A stretch of 37,142 nucleotides of DNA. Source: a virus. Positions 19,501-28,381 of this stretch are shown in pieces. The stretch's first letter is position 1, and each line of letters begins with the position of its first letter. The notes beneath the pieces are model-generated. The model made no database searches. It saw only the letters and a program-made list of their open reading frames with translations, and was not told where the DNA came from. The stretch is from IMG/VR virus record IMGVR_UViG_3300045303_000121, positions 1 through 37,142 of that record. One strand, 5' to 3'. A program made the position numbers and the translations under genes.

Positions 19501-20136
19501 TTAACTCAGGTTATAGGAAAGTTGCCAACCAAGCGGAAGGCCCTTACTTCCAGAGGGCGTAAATAACGTGATTCCAGACCATGTATCGTTTTGGAAAACA
19601 ATCGTGCTGGCTCCCGCCGAAATAATCGCCGATACCTGAGCAACATCACTGCTGTCCACGATTGGACATGCAGCCCAGACAGCATGGACTGGGCGAAGGG
19701 CAGCCGGTAAATTAGTAAGCGTCAATCCTGCGGCATTGGATGTCCCAAGAATAGAGGCATTCGCCCATAAGAACGCCTGATTGGAAATGATTCGGTAGTT
19801 TACCGTTCCCGTGGTGGCCGATGCCATGTCCGTCAGGTTGGCGGTAAAACTTCCGGTGGTCGCTGCGATAGGCGCGTATCGAGCGTCGCCCGTCTGTAGG
19901 TTTAGCGCATCGGCAACGGAAACCGGATCAGCTAGGCCCGTAATCTTTTTGTTGTTGAACGGTATATCAGCGCTTATCGTGCTTTGACCATCGCGACAGA
20001 TGCAGTTTGACAGGCCAGTTGCGAAGCCATTGTCTTCAGTATCGAAGCGCGCTGCTAGAATAGGAATCGCATTAGCCGCATCCTGAGTCCAGTTGTAGGT
20101 GCGGATAAAATTTCCGACTCCATTAAATCCCGGCAT
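19501..20136 (-). CDS. Short tail fibre protein, related to the longer one
   Basis: The 211-residue protein opens MPGFNGVGNFIRTYNWTQDAANAIPI, then FDTEDNGFATGLSNCI, the same head-attachment block as the 536-aa fibre. The body shows ITGLADPVSVADALNLQTGDARYAP, which is common in phage fibres, followed by a beta-rich tip. The tip differs fully from the longer fibre. It follows the homing endonuclease insertion, and its ribosome site (AGGAG) comes from sequence at the insertion edge. Confidence 0.8.
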   Translation of the reverse strand: MPGFNGVGNFIRTYNWTQDAANAIPILAARFDTEDNGFATGLSNCICRDGQSTISADIPFNNKKITGLADPVSVADALNLQTGDARYAPIAATTGSFTANLTDMASATTGTVNYRIISNQAFLWANASILGTSNAAGLTLTNLPAALRPVHAVWAACPIVDSSDVAQVSAIISAGASTIVFQNDTWSGITLFTPSGSKGLPLGWQLSYNLS

Positions 20137-20176
20137 GATATACTCCTATAACTGGATTAAGTATATGCGGGGAAAT

Positions 20177-20812
20177 ATGCCAATTCGTAAAACCGTTACC
20201 GGTCTTGTTTTTGGGCGACTGACGATCCTTGATGAAGGCGGTGATTGCCCTCGCTACGTTAACTGCATGTGTAGTTGTGGATCGAAAAAACTTATCAGAC
20301 TGAACCATATTACTCACGGAAAAATAAGTTCTTGTGGCTGCATAAGAGCCGAGCTTTCGGCGGAACGCGCCGCCCACATGCGAGAAAGCCTTGATTTTCA
20401 CGGACTGTCTGGATCGAAGGCTTATGGGGTTTGGTGTGCAATGAAGCAGCGGTGCCTCAATAAAAATAACCGAGCTTTCAAAGATTATGGTGGGCGTGGC
20501 ATTACTATTTGCAAAGAATGGCTTAATTCTTTTGAATCCTTTTTTTCTGACATGGGAGAGCCGACCAATAATCTCACGCTTGATAGGATCGACAATAGTA
20601 AAGGCTATTCTAAAAATAATTGCGAGTGGCGCACACGAAAGCAACAGCAGCGCAATAGGCGCACTAACCGCTTGCTTAAATATAAAGGAGAAACAAAGAC
20701 GGTTGTTGAGTGGGCTGAAGCTATTGGTATGAAGCAAAAAACCTTCGCAAATAGAATTTGCAGCGGATGGACTATAGAACAAGCTATAGAAGTCCCTCTT
20801 CTTAAAAGGTAG
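20177..20812 (+). CDS. HNH/AP2-type homing endonuclease, inserted on the opposite strand
   Basis: From ATG 20177 the protein has 211 residues. A Cys-rich N-terminus (NCMCSCGSKKLIR, SSCGCI) is a zinc ribbon. The core YGVWCAMKQRCLNKNNRAF, then YGGRGITICKEWLNSFESF, then LTLDRIDNSKGYSKNNCEWRT, then RNRRTNR is the usual phage homing-endonuclease block. The end (TKTVVEWAEAIGMKQKTFANRI) is an HTH-like DNA-binding tail. Such genes insert site-specifically and move between phages. It runs against every neighbour and lies at a tail-fibre start. A longer frame from 20099 is rejected because it overlaps the fibre. Confidence 0.88.
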   Translation: MPIRKTVTGLVFGRLTILDEGGDCPRYVNCMCSCGSKKLIRLNHITHGKISSCGCIRAELSAERAAHMRESLDFHGLSGSKAYGVWCAMKQRCLNKNNRAFKDYGGRGITICKEWLNSFESFFSDMGEPTNNLTLDRIDNSKGYSKNNCEWRTRKQQQRNRRTNRLLKYKGETKTVVEWAEAIGMKQKTFANRICSGWTIEQAIEVPLLKR

Positions 20813-20833
20813 GCCCGCGCCGTTGAAAGCCAT
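20813..20833 (-). pseudogene. Seven-codon remnant of a tail-fibre start
   Basis: ATG at 20833 opens MAFNGAG, overlapping the upstream stop as TAATG and preceded by GGAG. The homing endonuclease's stop codon follows at once. MAFNGxG is the typical start of this fibre family, so this is the old beginning of the fibre gene, cut off by the insertion. Confidence 0.55.
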
Positions 20834-22578
20834 TATTGCGCTCCCTGCAAAATCTGCGCGAGGTTCTGCGCCAGCGGATTAACCGGCGGATTATAGGGCG
20901 CTAGATTCTTTTGCCATTGATAGCCACCGGCCGCGAAATTTCGACCAGGTTTTGTCAACGTCAATCCAGCATGCGCGAGCATGGCGGGAATACCAATCGG
21001 CGCAGAAGCGAAAGGCGCTGCGATGAAAGGTAATCGTGCACCTGTTTCTGGGCTTTTGGTGAAAGTCTCTGTCATTGCTTTTGCAGTATCGCGATGTAAT
21101 CCACCCCCGCGCGCATAGTCGCCTTCGCTGGTCGATCCCTTCACGGCCTGCGACAACATGAAAGGCGTCATCTCTTTATCGCCAGCTTTCGCTACCGCTT
21201 TTTCAATCACCTTAAACTTAGCGTATTGAGCGTCGATGCCTTTTAGCTCTTGCGTGGCCTGCTTCGGTAATTGAGATTCAAGCGCATTAGTAACCTGCTC
21301 TTCTGCCGCTTCGTAAAGCGCTCGCTTGCCCTGTGCTTCCTCGCCTTGATCTTTAATGCCGCGTATCCGCGTACGAATCTCACTGCGCACCCGCAATAAG
21401 TCACCGCTATCTTTCATGGGTCGGTTGAGTTGATTTGCGAGCCAGCTACTTGCCTGCGTGCGAGCAGAGGGCGACGCGTCAATCCCTCTGTTGGATAGAG
21501 CGCGAGACACGGCCGTCTGAAGCGGAACATTTGCGCCTTGATTGACAATCACCGGCTTACCGCCTTGAAGGACTAACGGATAGCCTTTCACAGTGTCGTA
21601 GGCTGGGCCAAAGGTGTCGTTGGCGCTATCCAGCACGGCGTTTAGGTCTTTTGAGGGCGTTATTTTTCCACCCGGTGCTACAGAGTCTTGAATCACGGAT
21701 TCTATCGCCTGTCGCTCCGCGTTCTTTCGCGCATTGGCATATGAAGTGCCGATGATCGGCATGGATTGCCATGCGCCTTCGATCTTGTCGAGTTTGCCGC
21801 CTGGGTTCATTTGACCGGGCGTGAGATCAACGCCTTTGTTGAGCAAGGTTTGTGCTGACTGTGTGGGGCTGACACCGCGAAGCGCAGAGGTTACGCCGCC
21901 AGGAGCAAGTCCACCGACAAAACTTCCCACCATTTGAGCAACAGGTCCGCCGCCAAATTCCTTGACAGTTTGGCCGCCCATCGCTCCACCCACAGTGGCA
22001 GCCGTTTGGCCCACAGGATTGGCGAGCGTGGCACCCAGACCGCTCACCACCGGATTAGCAGAACCACTGATTGCGCCACCCGCGCCCATGCCGGTTGCAG
22101 CGCCGGATAACGCACGCGTTAAGACGCTGGCGCGGTCTTCCCATTTGCCTTGATTGGCAATAAGTGGGTTGTCTAGTTGAGCCAGTGACTTCGAGAAGGG
22201 GAATTGCGCTGTTCCTGTTGCGAGCTTGGTTCCCGCAGCTAGCGGAGCATCGAGTAGCAGCGCAGGCAATCCCATTGCGCCTTGTGCGACATCACGGCCC
22301 ACGCGACCGGTTTGGCGAACGCCTTCACGGCCGACGCGGGTTAGCGAATCTTCCCAACCTGGGCGTTTTTTCGACTGTGCAAGCTCCGCTTCCATATCAC
22401 CGCGTGTTCGTCCGGTGACGGGATCGACCTCATTAGGATCGCGAGTCGCCATTGCTTCGCGCCCTGGACCTTGATCTGGCGTGCCAGCGATCAGTCGCAG
22501 CCCTTCCTCCGACAGCTTCGACATATCGCCCGCAGAGAGCGCGCGTAGGTCTTGTTCGTTGAGCTTACTTAAGTCCAC
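20833..22578 (-). CDS. Internal virion or DNA-ejection protein (581 aa)
   Basis: The N-terminus has short repeats (LSKLNEQDLRALSAGDMSKLSEEGLRLIAG). Residues about 95-230 are Gly/Ala-rich with hydrophobic stretches (GAATGMGAGGAISGSANPVVSGLGATLANP), then come helical regions. Podoviruses carry proteins of this kind in the capsid and insert them into the cell envelope when injecting DNA. The gene overlaps the next one by 14 bases. No enzyme domain is visible. Confidence 0.65.
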   Translation of the reverse strand: MDLSKLNEQDLRALSAGDMSKLSEEGLRLIAGTPDQGPGREAMATRDPNEVDPVTGRTRGDMEAELAQSKKRPGWEDSLTRVGREGVRQTGRVGRDVAQGAMGLPALLLDAPLAAGTKLATGTAQFPFSKSLAQLDNPLIANQGKWEDRASVLTRALSGAATGMGAGGAISGSANPVVSGLGATLANPVGQTAATVGGAMGGQTVKEFGGGPVAQMVGSFVGGLAPGGVTSALRGVSPTQSAQTLLNKGVDLTPGQMNPGGKLDKIEGAWQSMPIIGTSYANARKNAERQAIESVIQDSVAPGGKITPSKDLNAVLDSANDTFGPAYDTVKGYPLVLQGGKPVIVNQGANVPLQTAVSRALSNRGIDASPSARTQASSWLANQLNRPMKDSGDLLRVRSEIRTRIRGIKDQGEEAQGKRALYEAAEEQVTNALESQLPKQATQELKGIDAQYAKFKVIEKAVAKAGDKEMTPFMLSQAVKGSTSEGDYARGGGLHRDTAKAMTETFTKSPETGARLPFIAAPFASAPIGIPAMLAHAGLTLTKPGRNFAAGGYQWQKNLAPYNPPVNPLAQNLAQILQGAQ

Positions 22579-23893
22579 GGCGCTTTAGCTCGGCTAGTGC
22601 GGCGGAGGCAAGATCGGTCGGCGGTGATTCTTCCTGTCTGCGTCGATTAGGAATCACAGAAACAGCAGCGGCCTTACCGGAAATTCTCGCTTCGTTCTCC
22701 ACCGCCTTCAATGCAGCTTCGAGCGCTTGCGGGCTATCGGCCGTATCGAACATCTCGCGATTATGCTTACGCTTCTCCATGTCAGTGCCACCGCGTGCAG
22801 CGAGCATGTCGTACGCATTAGATAGCGTATTCATATATAACTTCAGTTCTTTCAAGTTCGGATCGCTCAATTGCGCATCTGTGTATTGACTCAATTTGTT
22901 CCATGGCACAAATGATCCGCGCGGAACCTTTGCCGATGCCTCGCGAACAAGCGGGGTGATTTGCTTTATTTCGTTTTCAGCATAAGCGATCTTGCCGCCA
23001 ATACCCGCTGCGACTTGCGTCTCTTTCTTCTCAACGCCAAAGTCAATTTGACCGCTCGCAACTTTCTCGGCAATCTGATCCTCATTGAGGTCAGGATTAC
23101 GCGCGCGAAGTCCCTTTAAGGTATTCGATATTTGCTCTTTTGAACGCAAGCCAGTGGGCAAGGAGACACCGCGCTCAGCAAATGCCGCAAGCAGGTTAGA
23201 ATCTCCGTCTGTAAATTTACTACTGGCTTGAGTAGGCGTCATGCCTTTCTGTTTTGGTTTTATCCCAGGTACATCCTCCCCTGTGTCATTCCACACCGGA
23301 ACCAGCTTATCGCCTACATCCTTCCATTCAACGCTGCGTTTCGTAGTCGCTGACATCCGCGCTTGAACTTCCTCATCAGTCAGCGGCTTCCCATCTGCAT
23401 CAGAGTAAGCGCCTGTCTGTGGATTGAAGCGCATGCCATGTGAGGTGCTTTGTAGGCTCGGCTGCTTGTTTGACTCCTTCGCTGTCGAAAGATATGTATC
23501 CACAATTTCCTTTGGCACGCCAGAGCGAATAGCTTGATCTGCTTGCGCCATTGCCGTGTTCATATCTACTTTTTCTGTCGGTGCTTTGCCGCCTAGCATC
23601 GATGCCAGTGCGGAGGCGCGCTGGTCTTGCTGCTTTTTGGCGTAATCTGCATAGCCTTGGTTTAGCTCTCCTTGTGCGCTCTTGGCTTTGTAGCCCATCA
23701 ATGCTTGCATGAGCGGCACAAGCGGAGAAGTTGGCGATGCGATTGCGCCTTGCTGCGGCATGTTCTGACTTAAGGCCGCTTGCTGCATCATCTGCACTAA
23801 AGCTTGCTTTTGCCCAAGACTGTATTGGTCTTGAGCTTGCGATGCATCCATCGGCGGAGTCTTCAGCAGCGAGAATGGATTGGCGGCCATCAT
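22565..23893 (-). CDS. Internal virion protein, helical (442 aa)
   Basis: This 442-residue protein is rich in Gln, Ala and Met near the start (DQYSLGQKQALVQMMQQAALSQNMPQ) and helical throughout, with charged repeats. It has no recognisable enzyme motif. By position among the S74-domain and ejection proteins it is probably carried inside the particle. Its start overlaps the S74 gene stop as ATGA, and it overlaps the next gene by 14 bases. Confidence 0.6.
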   Translation of the reverse strand: MMAANPFSLLKTPPMDASQAQDQYSLGQKQALVQMMQQAALSQNMPQQGAIASPTSPLVPLMQALMGYKAKSAQGELNQGYADYAKKQQDQRASALASMLGGKAPTEKVDMNTAMAQADQAIRSGVPKEIVDTYLSTAKESNKQPSLQSTSHGMRFNPQTGAYSDADGKPLTDEEVQARMSATTKRSVEWKDVGDKLVPVWNDTGEDVPGIKPKQKGMTPTQASSKFTDGDSNLLAAFAERGVSLPTGLRSKEQISNTLKGLRARNPDLNEDQIAEKVASGQIDFGVEKKETQVAAGIGGKIAYAENEIKQITPLVREASAKVPRGSFVPWNKLSQYTDAQLSDPNLKELKLYMNTLSNAYDMLAARGGTDMEKRKHNREMFDTADSPQALEAALKAVENEARISGKAAAVSVIPNRRRQEESPPTDLASAALAELKRRGLK

Positions 23894-24888
23894 CGCACCT
23901 TCGAGTAATCGACCATCTTAAAGCCGGAGGGATGATTCACCACAGCGCTTGGGATTTTCTTCTCAAGCTCTTGCGCCATCACACCGATGCGGGGTTCGGA
24001 CTCGCCCTTATAGTTATAAGCATGGACCGGAATTCCTTCAGGCGTCTCGCCAATAACGCCATAGTCATCCTTCAGTCGTTCATCGCTGAACATAAAATAC
24101 ATCGCCGCTAATTGCGCCGCTGTTCCCATCGTCTGATTACGGGAATTCACATCGGAATTGTAGTTACCGATCTGCGATTGATAGTTGTTGTTAATGGCTC
24201 CCGACACATCGGCGGGATTAGTACTGATAGGGGAGGCTTGGCTAAACTGAGGGACAGAGCCTTGACTCCCTGACATCAAGGAATTGTAGTAATTGAGCGG
24301 CTGATTCTGAAGCGCAATGCTCTGCTGAATGTTTTGACCCGTCTGCCCTGTAGCTCCTGAGATCGCATCTGTTCTAGCACCTTCATAGGCTTGATTTTTA
24401 GTCTCGCCAAACTGATCCATTGCATTCTTGTAAGCCTCGCTACCCGGCATCACGCCTTGTGCGGCAAGCTTTGCGTCGAGTCCTTTCCCTTCACGTGCGA
24501 ACTGCGGATCTAAGTACTGCGTATTCCGGCTATAAAGTGCATCCTGAGACTTTTGCTGCTGCTGGTCCCAATTGGTATTGATAGGCTGATAAGCGCCCCT
24601 TGCTTGATCCAAGGCATTCCCAGCGAAGCCACTTTGATTAAGTTGGTTGGTTGTGTTGCTGTTGTAAAGCGCCTGTTGCTCAGGAGAGAGAGTTGTATGG
24701 GACGAATAGACCGGCGCACCCGTGGTTGGGTCATTGCCTTCATTGTTGTAGGTTTGGCTCCCGGTCGGTCCGTAGGTGTTCATGCGATTGAGCGCCGCCA
24801 TGTAGGCTGCATTCGCTTGATTCGATTCCGTCTGTGCGCCTGCCGTCTGATACGGATCGGGTGCGGCGGGTGCTTTTGGTTTGCCCAT
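23890..24888 (-). CDS. Virion protein with C-terminal S74 intramolecular chaperone domain
   Basis: Residues 1-265 are Gln/Asn/Tyr-rich and low complexity (NAAYMAALNRMNTYGPTGSQTYNN). The last 65 residues form an S74 (endosialidase-type) chaperone: SDERLKDDYG, then GIPVHAYNYKG, then RIGVMAQELEKKIPSAVV. The SDxxxK dyad (Ser268 and Lys273) is the self-cleavage signature. Such domains fold trimers and are then released. The ATG at 24888 lies inside the end of the acetyltransferase frame, in a different reading frame. Confidence 0.75.
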   Translation of the reverse strand: MGKPKAPAAPDPYQTAGAQTESNQANAAYMAALNRMNTYGPTGSQTYNNEGNDPTTGAPVYSSHTTLSPEQQALYNSNTTNQLNQSGFAGNALDQARGAYQPINTNWDQQQQKSQDALYSRNTQYLDPQFAREGKGLDAKLAAQGVMPGSEAYKNAMDQFGETKNQAYEGARTDAISGATGQTGQNIQQSIALQNQPLNYYNSLMSGSQGSVPQFSQASPISTNPADVSGAINNNYQSQIGNYNSDVNSRNQTMGTAAQLAAMYFMFSDERLKDDYGVIGETPEGIPVHAYNYKGESEPRIGVMAQELEKKIPSAVVNHPSGFKMVDYSKVR

Positions 24889-25315
24889 GTCTTAGATACC
24901 TACATTCTCTGGAAAGCATTCCATAAACAATAACGTCCTCGCCGCCGGGAAGCATTTCACGCAACACCCCTTCCTGTTTGAATCCAAAATGCTCATCGAG
25001 TCGCCTCGCGGCCATATTGGTCGCAGGAACATATCCCGTTAGTCGGTCGAATCCAAGTTGAATGAACGGATACTCGAAACACGCATGTAGATACTCGCGT
25101 GTCATCCATCGCTTTCCTGGCACCGCTGCTATGTGTATCGCGCATCCAACCTCGTAAAAATCGTTGTAAATAACCGCGGCTAAAATCTGTGTCTCATCAA
25201 TCAGCCCTATCGCGGTGAACGGTCCCCAACTTTTGTTGATACACCGTCCCCAATTTATCTTTTCCATTGCCCAAGCACCAAGGATGTCTTGATGCTCTGT
25301 CGTCACCCATTTCAT
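24740..25315 (-). CDS. GNAT-type acetyltransferase with long overlapping C-terminus
   Basis: From ATG 25315 (overlapping the upstream stop as ATGA) the protein has 191 residues. LAAVIYNDFYEVGCAIHIA and GKRWMTREYLHACFEYPFIQLGFDRLTGYVPATNMAARRLDEHFGFKQEGVLREM are classic GNAT segments. They include the N..A......GF..EG pattern that builds the acetyl-CoA fold. After VIVYGMLSRECRYL, where such proteins usually end, the frame goes on about 50 codons over the next gene. The extra part is basic and Ser-rich and looks unnatural, so a stop was probably lost. Its substrate is unknown; modification of a virion or host protein is possible. Confidence 0.8.
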   Translation of the reverse strand: MKWVTTEHQDILGAWAMEKINWGRCINKSWGPFTAIGLIDETQILAAVIYNDFYEVGCAIHIAAVPGKRWMTREYLHACFEYPFIQLGFDRLTGYVPATNMAARRLDEHFGFKQEGVLREMLPGGEDVIVYGMLSRECRYLRHGQTKSTRRTRSVSDGRRTDGIESSECSLHGGAQSHEHLRTDREPNLQQ

Positions 25316-25716
25316 TTGCGTGGCTGACCCCCCATGAGTGCCTTGGCAATAATAGGCGCCCAATTGATGCCACCACTCTGCGCACCATTAGCTAACCCAT
25401 TGGTGGGGGTTCCAGGTGCAGGCATTGCAGCGGGGTTATAAACAGGCCCAGGAGGTTTGTTCATGTTGAATATAGATCCCGGCGCATTCGGGTCGGCCGG
25501 CGGCACGTAATTAGGGTCTTGATTCACCCCGGAGAACACATTGCGCCCACCTGTAAATGGACTTGCAATGGAGTTGCCCATTTGCTTTGAGCCTTTGAGC
25601 ACGTCTTCATAGAGACCTGTGACCCCGGTCATATGCCCCAACTTACTGATAGAGGGTTCTCCCAGTAACCCTGATTGATGGGTTAATTTATCCCAACCGT
25701 TTTTAACGAAGCCCAT
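25312..25716 (-). CDS. Small virion-region protein (134 aa)
   Basis: This 134-residue protein is Gly/Pro/Asn-rich (NYVPPADPNAPGSIFNMNKPPGPVYNPAAMPAPGTP) with a short helical start. It looks like a flexible structural protein. It overlaps its upstream neighbour by one base (TAATG) and the acetyltransferase by four. No function is known. Confidence 0.55.
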   Translation of the reverse strand: MGFVKNGWDKLTHQSGLLGEPSISKLGHMTGVTGLYEDVLKGSKQMGNSIASPFTGGRNVFSGVNQDPNYVPPADPNAPGSIFNMNKPPGPVYNPAAMPAPGTPTNGLANGAQSGGINWAPIIAKALMGGQPRK

Positions 25717-27491
25717 TAGACCGGCCCTCCCGGTTCATACATGTAGTTGGTGCAAAACCAAAAGAGCGTCAGCCCTTTAAGTTGCATGGAAAGCCGACCT
25801 GATACCCAGTTACCTTCTCCCGAGACGCCTTCCCAATCCTTGGAGAGATAATTCGCCCCACCCCAGCTTGTGACATCCCAGAGAGAGACATCCCATAGCG
25901 GCTGACTGCTAACACTGAGTAACGGAGATTGGTTTATCACATCTTCAAAATCTACGTTAAGCGTGATAATGGGCGTCACGATTTGCGCGGTGGCCTGAAA
26001 GATCGGCTGGGCCATCGCAAAGACTTTTTGCTGTCCGGGGCTGCCAAAACTCGTGAAGGCAGGCTTGCAGTCAATTGTGATCGGAATAGAGGAATCTGAA
26101 GTCCCCGTATCGGCTAGATAAACAATCCCACCATTGCCACCGAAGTAAAGAAAATCTCCCTGTACCTCAAAACAATTCGCATTCCACGACTTAAACCGCC
26201 ACCAAGAGTTTGCAACGGTATTCATGACCCATTGATGTGCGGTGGAGTTTTCAACCTCGGGGACATTCAGAAATAGTTTTGTACCGATCGGATAGACGAT
26301 GACTTGCCAGCCAAAGAATTCAACAAAGTCGCCAATATCCGAATTCACAGCCGTGCTGATTTTATCGGTTAAGTTCACGCCATTTTGGCTGCGATCCGTG
26401 GACATAAGCTTTGACATAGGAGCCAGACCGTCGGTCGTAATCATGACCACATCAGATCCATATTTAGCCCAACATCTACGCCCAATCGGACGGCCGGTAC
26501 GAAACACACCCACCAAGACCCAAGTAGCTGCGGATGATGGGTCATAGCCTTGGTAAATAGCAACTTCCCCCTCACTGGTCATGAAAGCGGCCCAGTCATT
26601 CATTCCCGCGGCGTTATCGACAGTCCAGGTCGCCATCTGCATGAGGGTGCCGCCGAACTTAAAAAGCTGCCCTAATGGTAATTTGGTAAGCGTGCCCTGA
26701 AACGCAGAGGGCCCGGAATACCAAGCATTCATGGTATTTTTTTCGATGTACCAGCAACGCTGTTGGTGGATCGTGATCGTAATGAGGTTAGTTGCAGTGA
26801 GTCCAGAACCTGCAATCGTGGTCGTAGACCATCCACCGACGGTTTCGACCGTGTAGGAGAATCCCGCCCCAGCCCCACCAAGGCTTGCGTTATTGACTCC
26901 CAAAACATTTCCGACAACGTAATTCGCCCCTACTGCGGTAATAACGACGCTTGTGACCGCACCACCGGCCACAACGAATGTTCCTTGTGCGCCCGTACCT
27001 GCACCGCCTGTTAAGGGAACATTGGTATAGGTGCCATTTACGTAAGCAGCGCCACCGACTAGCGTTACGAGCGAGGTGATAGACCCTTGTGTTCCACCAT
27101 CGTATCTCCGCGGTGCATCTGATCCATTCACAGCAATCAGGATATTGCCACCCCCCGCATTGAACATCTGATGTTGCCAGCGATTATTTGACGTTCCTGT
27201 GACAGTCGTTGCAACACCCGCGCCTTGGACAGTGATGTCGTAAAACTTGTTATTGGCAGCGGCAAAGAGTTTTCGCACCACAAAACCGTTATAGGCCATG
27301 ACGGTCTCAACGGCTGTGGTCATGCCGGTGCCCCAAGAGGCATTTCCGTTTCGGCTTTGAACGTAAGAGGTCGTACCAAACATGTTATCGCCGACAATGC
27401 AGTCCGTATCAGGCATAGCGGCCAGCGCATCGCGGGCATTTACCCCACCGGTCGGTGCGCCGATGGTTTTTATTTCCTGATTAAGGGACAT
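25716..27491 (-). CDS. Tail hub protein, propeller-like (591 aa)
   Basis: The 591-residue protein starts APTGGVNARDALAAMPDTDCIVGDNMFGTTSYVQSRNG, a layout shared with podovirus tail tube or plug proteins that begin near GG.N..D....MP...A....N.....G....R.G. Regular beta strands follow (ITIHQQRCWYIEKN, EGEVAIYQGYDPSSAATWVLVGVF). By order it lies just after the head-tail adaptor. A role as tail nozzle or DNA plug, like P22 gp10 or T7 gp12, is inferred by layout. It overlaps the adaptor by 11 bases. Confidence 0.65.
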   Translation of the reverse strand: MSLNQEIKTIGAPTGGVNARDALAAMPDTDCIVGDNMFGTTSYVQSRNGNASWGTGMTTAVETVMAYNGFVVRKLFAAANNKFYDITVQGAGVATTVTGTSNNRWQHQMFNAGGGNILIAVNGSDAPRRYDGGTQGSITSLVTLVGGAAYVNGTYTNVPLTGGAGTGAQGTFVVAGGAVTSVVITAVGANYVVGNVLGVNNASLGGAGAGFSYTVETVGGWSTTTIAGSGLTATNLITITIHQQRCWYIEKNTMNAWYSGPSAFQGTLTKLPLGQLFKFGGTLMQMATWTVDNAAGMNDWAAFMTSEGEVAIYQGYDPSSAATWVLVGVFRTGRPIGRRCWAKYGSDVVMITTDGLAPMSKLMSTDRSQNGVNLTDKISTAVNSDIGDFVEFFGWQVIVYPIGTKLFLNVPEVENSTAHQWVMNTVANSWWRFKSWNANCFEVQGDFLYFGGNGGIVYLADTGTSDSSIPITIDCKPAFTSFGSPGQQKVFAMAQPIFQATAQIVTPIITLNVDFEDVINQSPLLSVSSQPLWDVSLWDVTSWGGANYLSKDWEGVSGEGNWVSGRLSMQLKGLTLFWFCTNYMYEPGGPV

Positions 27492-28194
27492 TGTAGTTAC
27501 CGGCTCTTACCAAATAGCCAGGGAAGAAGTCAGTCCCACCACCACCCAAACTTAAGATTGGCTTACTGCCATCGCGGGCAATCGCATCATTGACGGCAAT
27601 CTCATACTTTTCCTGATCGCCTTCAAAGTCGAGCTTCTGTGCTTTTTTCCAACGCCAAATACCGCCCAGTGTTAGAAGCCGTTCATCAAGTTTCCCAATA
27701 TCGGTATCGACCGTCATTGCAGATCGACCGGTTACCCCGGTTGTATCCGTACACCAGTATTTGGTACACCACTCGAAATAAATCGAATCTCCCGCTACAG
27801 GAACGGGATAGATCAGAAATGTATTCCCCCGAATTCGATATTGCCCCCAAGGACTCTGAGCAAATTGCGCCTTGACGGTTTGCCACTGCGAGGCTGAGAG
27901 CGGACCGAATAATGGACGCTGTCTTGAGCGATTCCAGACGGTTTCATTCACCACGAAATTAAAATCAACACCTGCAATCGTGGTAATAAGTCCCTGAGAT
28001 TCAGTCGCAACGGTTGTGAAGGTTGATTCTTGCGTCAGTACTTGCCAATTGTGCCGTGCGGCAAGCTCCTGGCCTTCCTCGTTGATGAGTTCGACCATCT
28101 GAATTACTTTAGGATCTGCATTGCCTACGGCTTGGGTGATGGTTTGTTTCATCACCCGAAGCGCGAGGGACTTCGTTATCGTAAAGAGTGACAT
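27481..28194 (-). CDS. Head-tail adaptor, tail tubular protein A-like (237 aa)
   Basis: The protein opens with helices (MVELINEEGQELAARHNWQVLTQESTFTTVATES) and continues with WNRSRQRPLFGPLSASQWQ, GQYRIRGNTFLIYPVPVAGDSIYFEWCTKYW. This order, an N-terminal helical part then beta strands with P.p..G..I.FEY, is seen in podovirus head-to-tail connectors such as P22 gp4 and T7 gp11 families. It would sit under the portal. Its start lies one base after the 61-aa gene. Confidence 0.7.
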   Translation of the reverse strand: MSLFTITKSLALRVMKQTITQAVGNADPKVIQMVELINEEGQELAARHNWQVLTQESTFTTVATESQGLITTIAGVDFNFVVNETVWNRSRQRPLFGPLSASQWQTVKAQFAQSPWGQYRIRGNTFLIYPVPVAGDSIYFEWCTKYWCTDTTGVTGRSAMTVDTDIGKLDERLLTLGGIWRWKKAQKLDFEGDQEKYEIAVNDAIARDGSKPILSLGGGGTDFFPGYLVRAGNYNVP

Positions 28195-28195
28195 G

Positions 28196-28381
28196 CTAAG
28201 ATGCCGCTGCCTGCTTGCCTGCCGGTAGGGTTAGAGAGTCCCGCTGTTGGCCGCAGGAATGTAACGCAGGGGCGGCACCCCAAATGCCCAAGTTGTCTAA
28301 ATGAGTCCAAAGGGCTGTGACACGGCCAGCCACACTTAGCGGCAGTTCTAGAACTGCTAATTGCTTGGGCGCTTTACTCAA
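28196..28381 (-). CDS. Small structural-region protein (61 aa)
   Basis: A 61-residue ORF whose ATG overlaps the upstream stop by four bases. It has PKQLAVLELPLSVAGRVTALWTHLDNLG and an Ala-rich end. Function is unknown. Confidence 0.5.
   Translation of the reverse strand: MSKAPKQLAVLELPLSVAGRVTALWTHLDNLGIWGAAPALHSCGQQRDSLTLPAGKQAAAS

Noticed and set aside
20123-20833. Minus-strand ORF of 236 codons across the homing endonuclease
   Set aside because: Only the first seven codons are meaningful (fibre start); the rest is antisense to a clear HNH-type gene.
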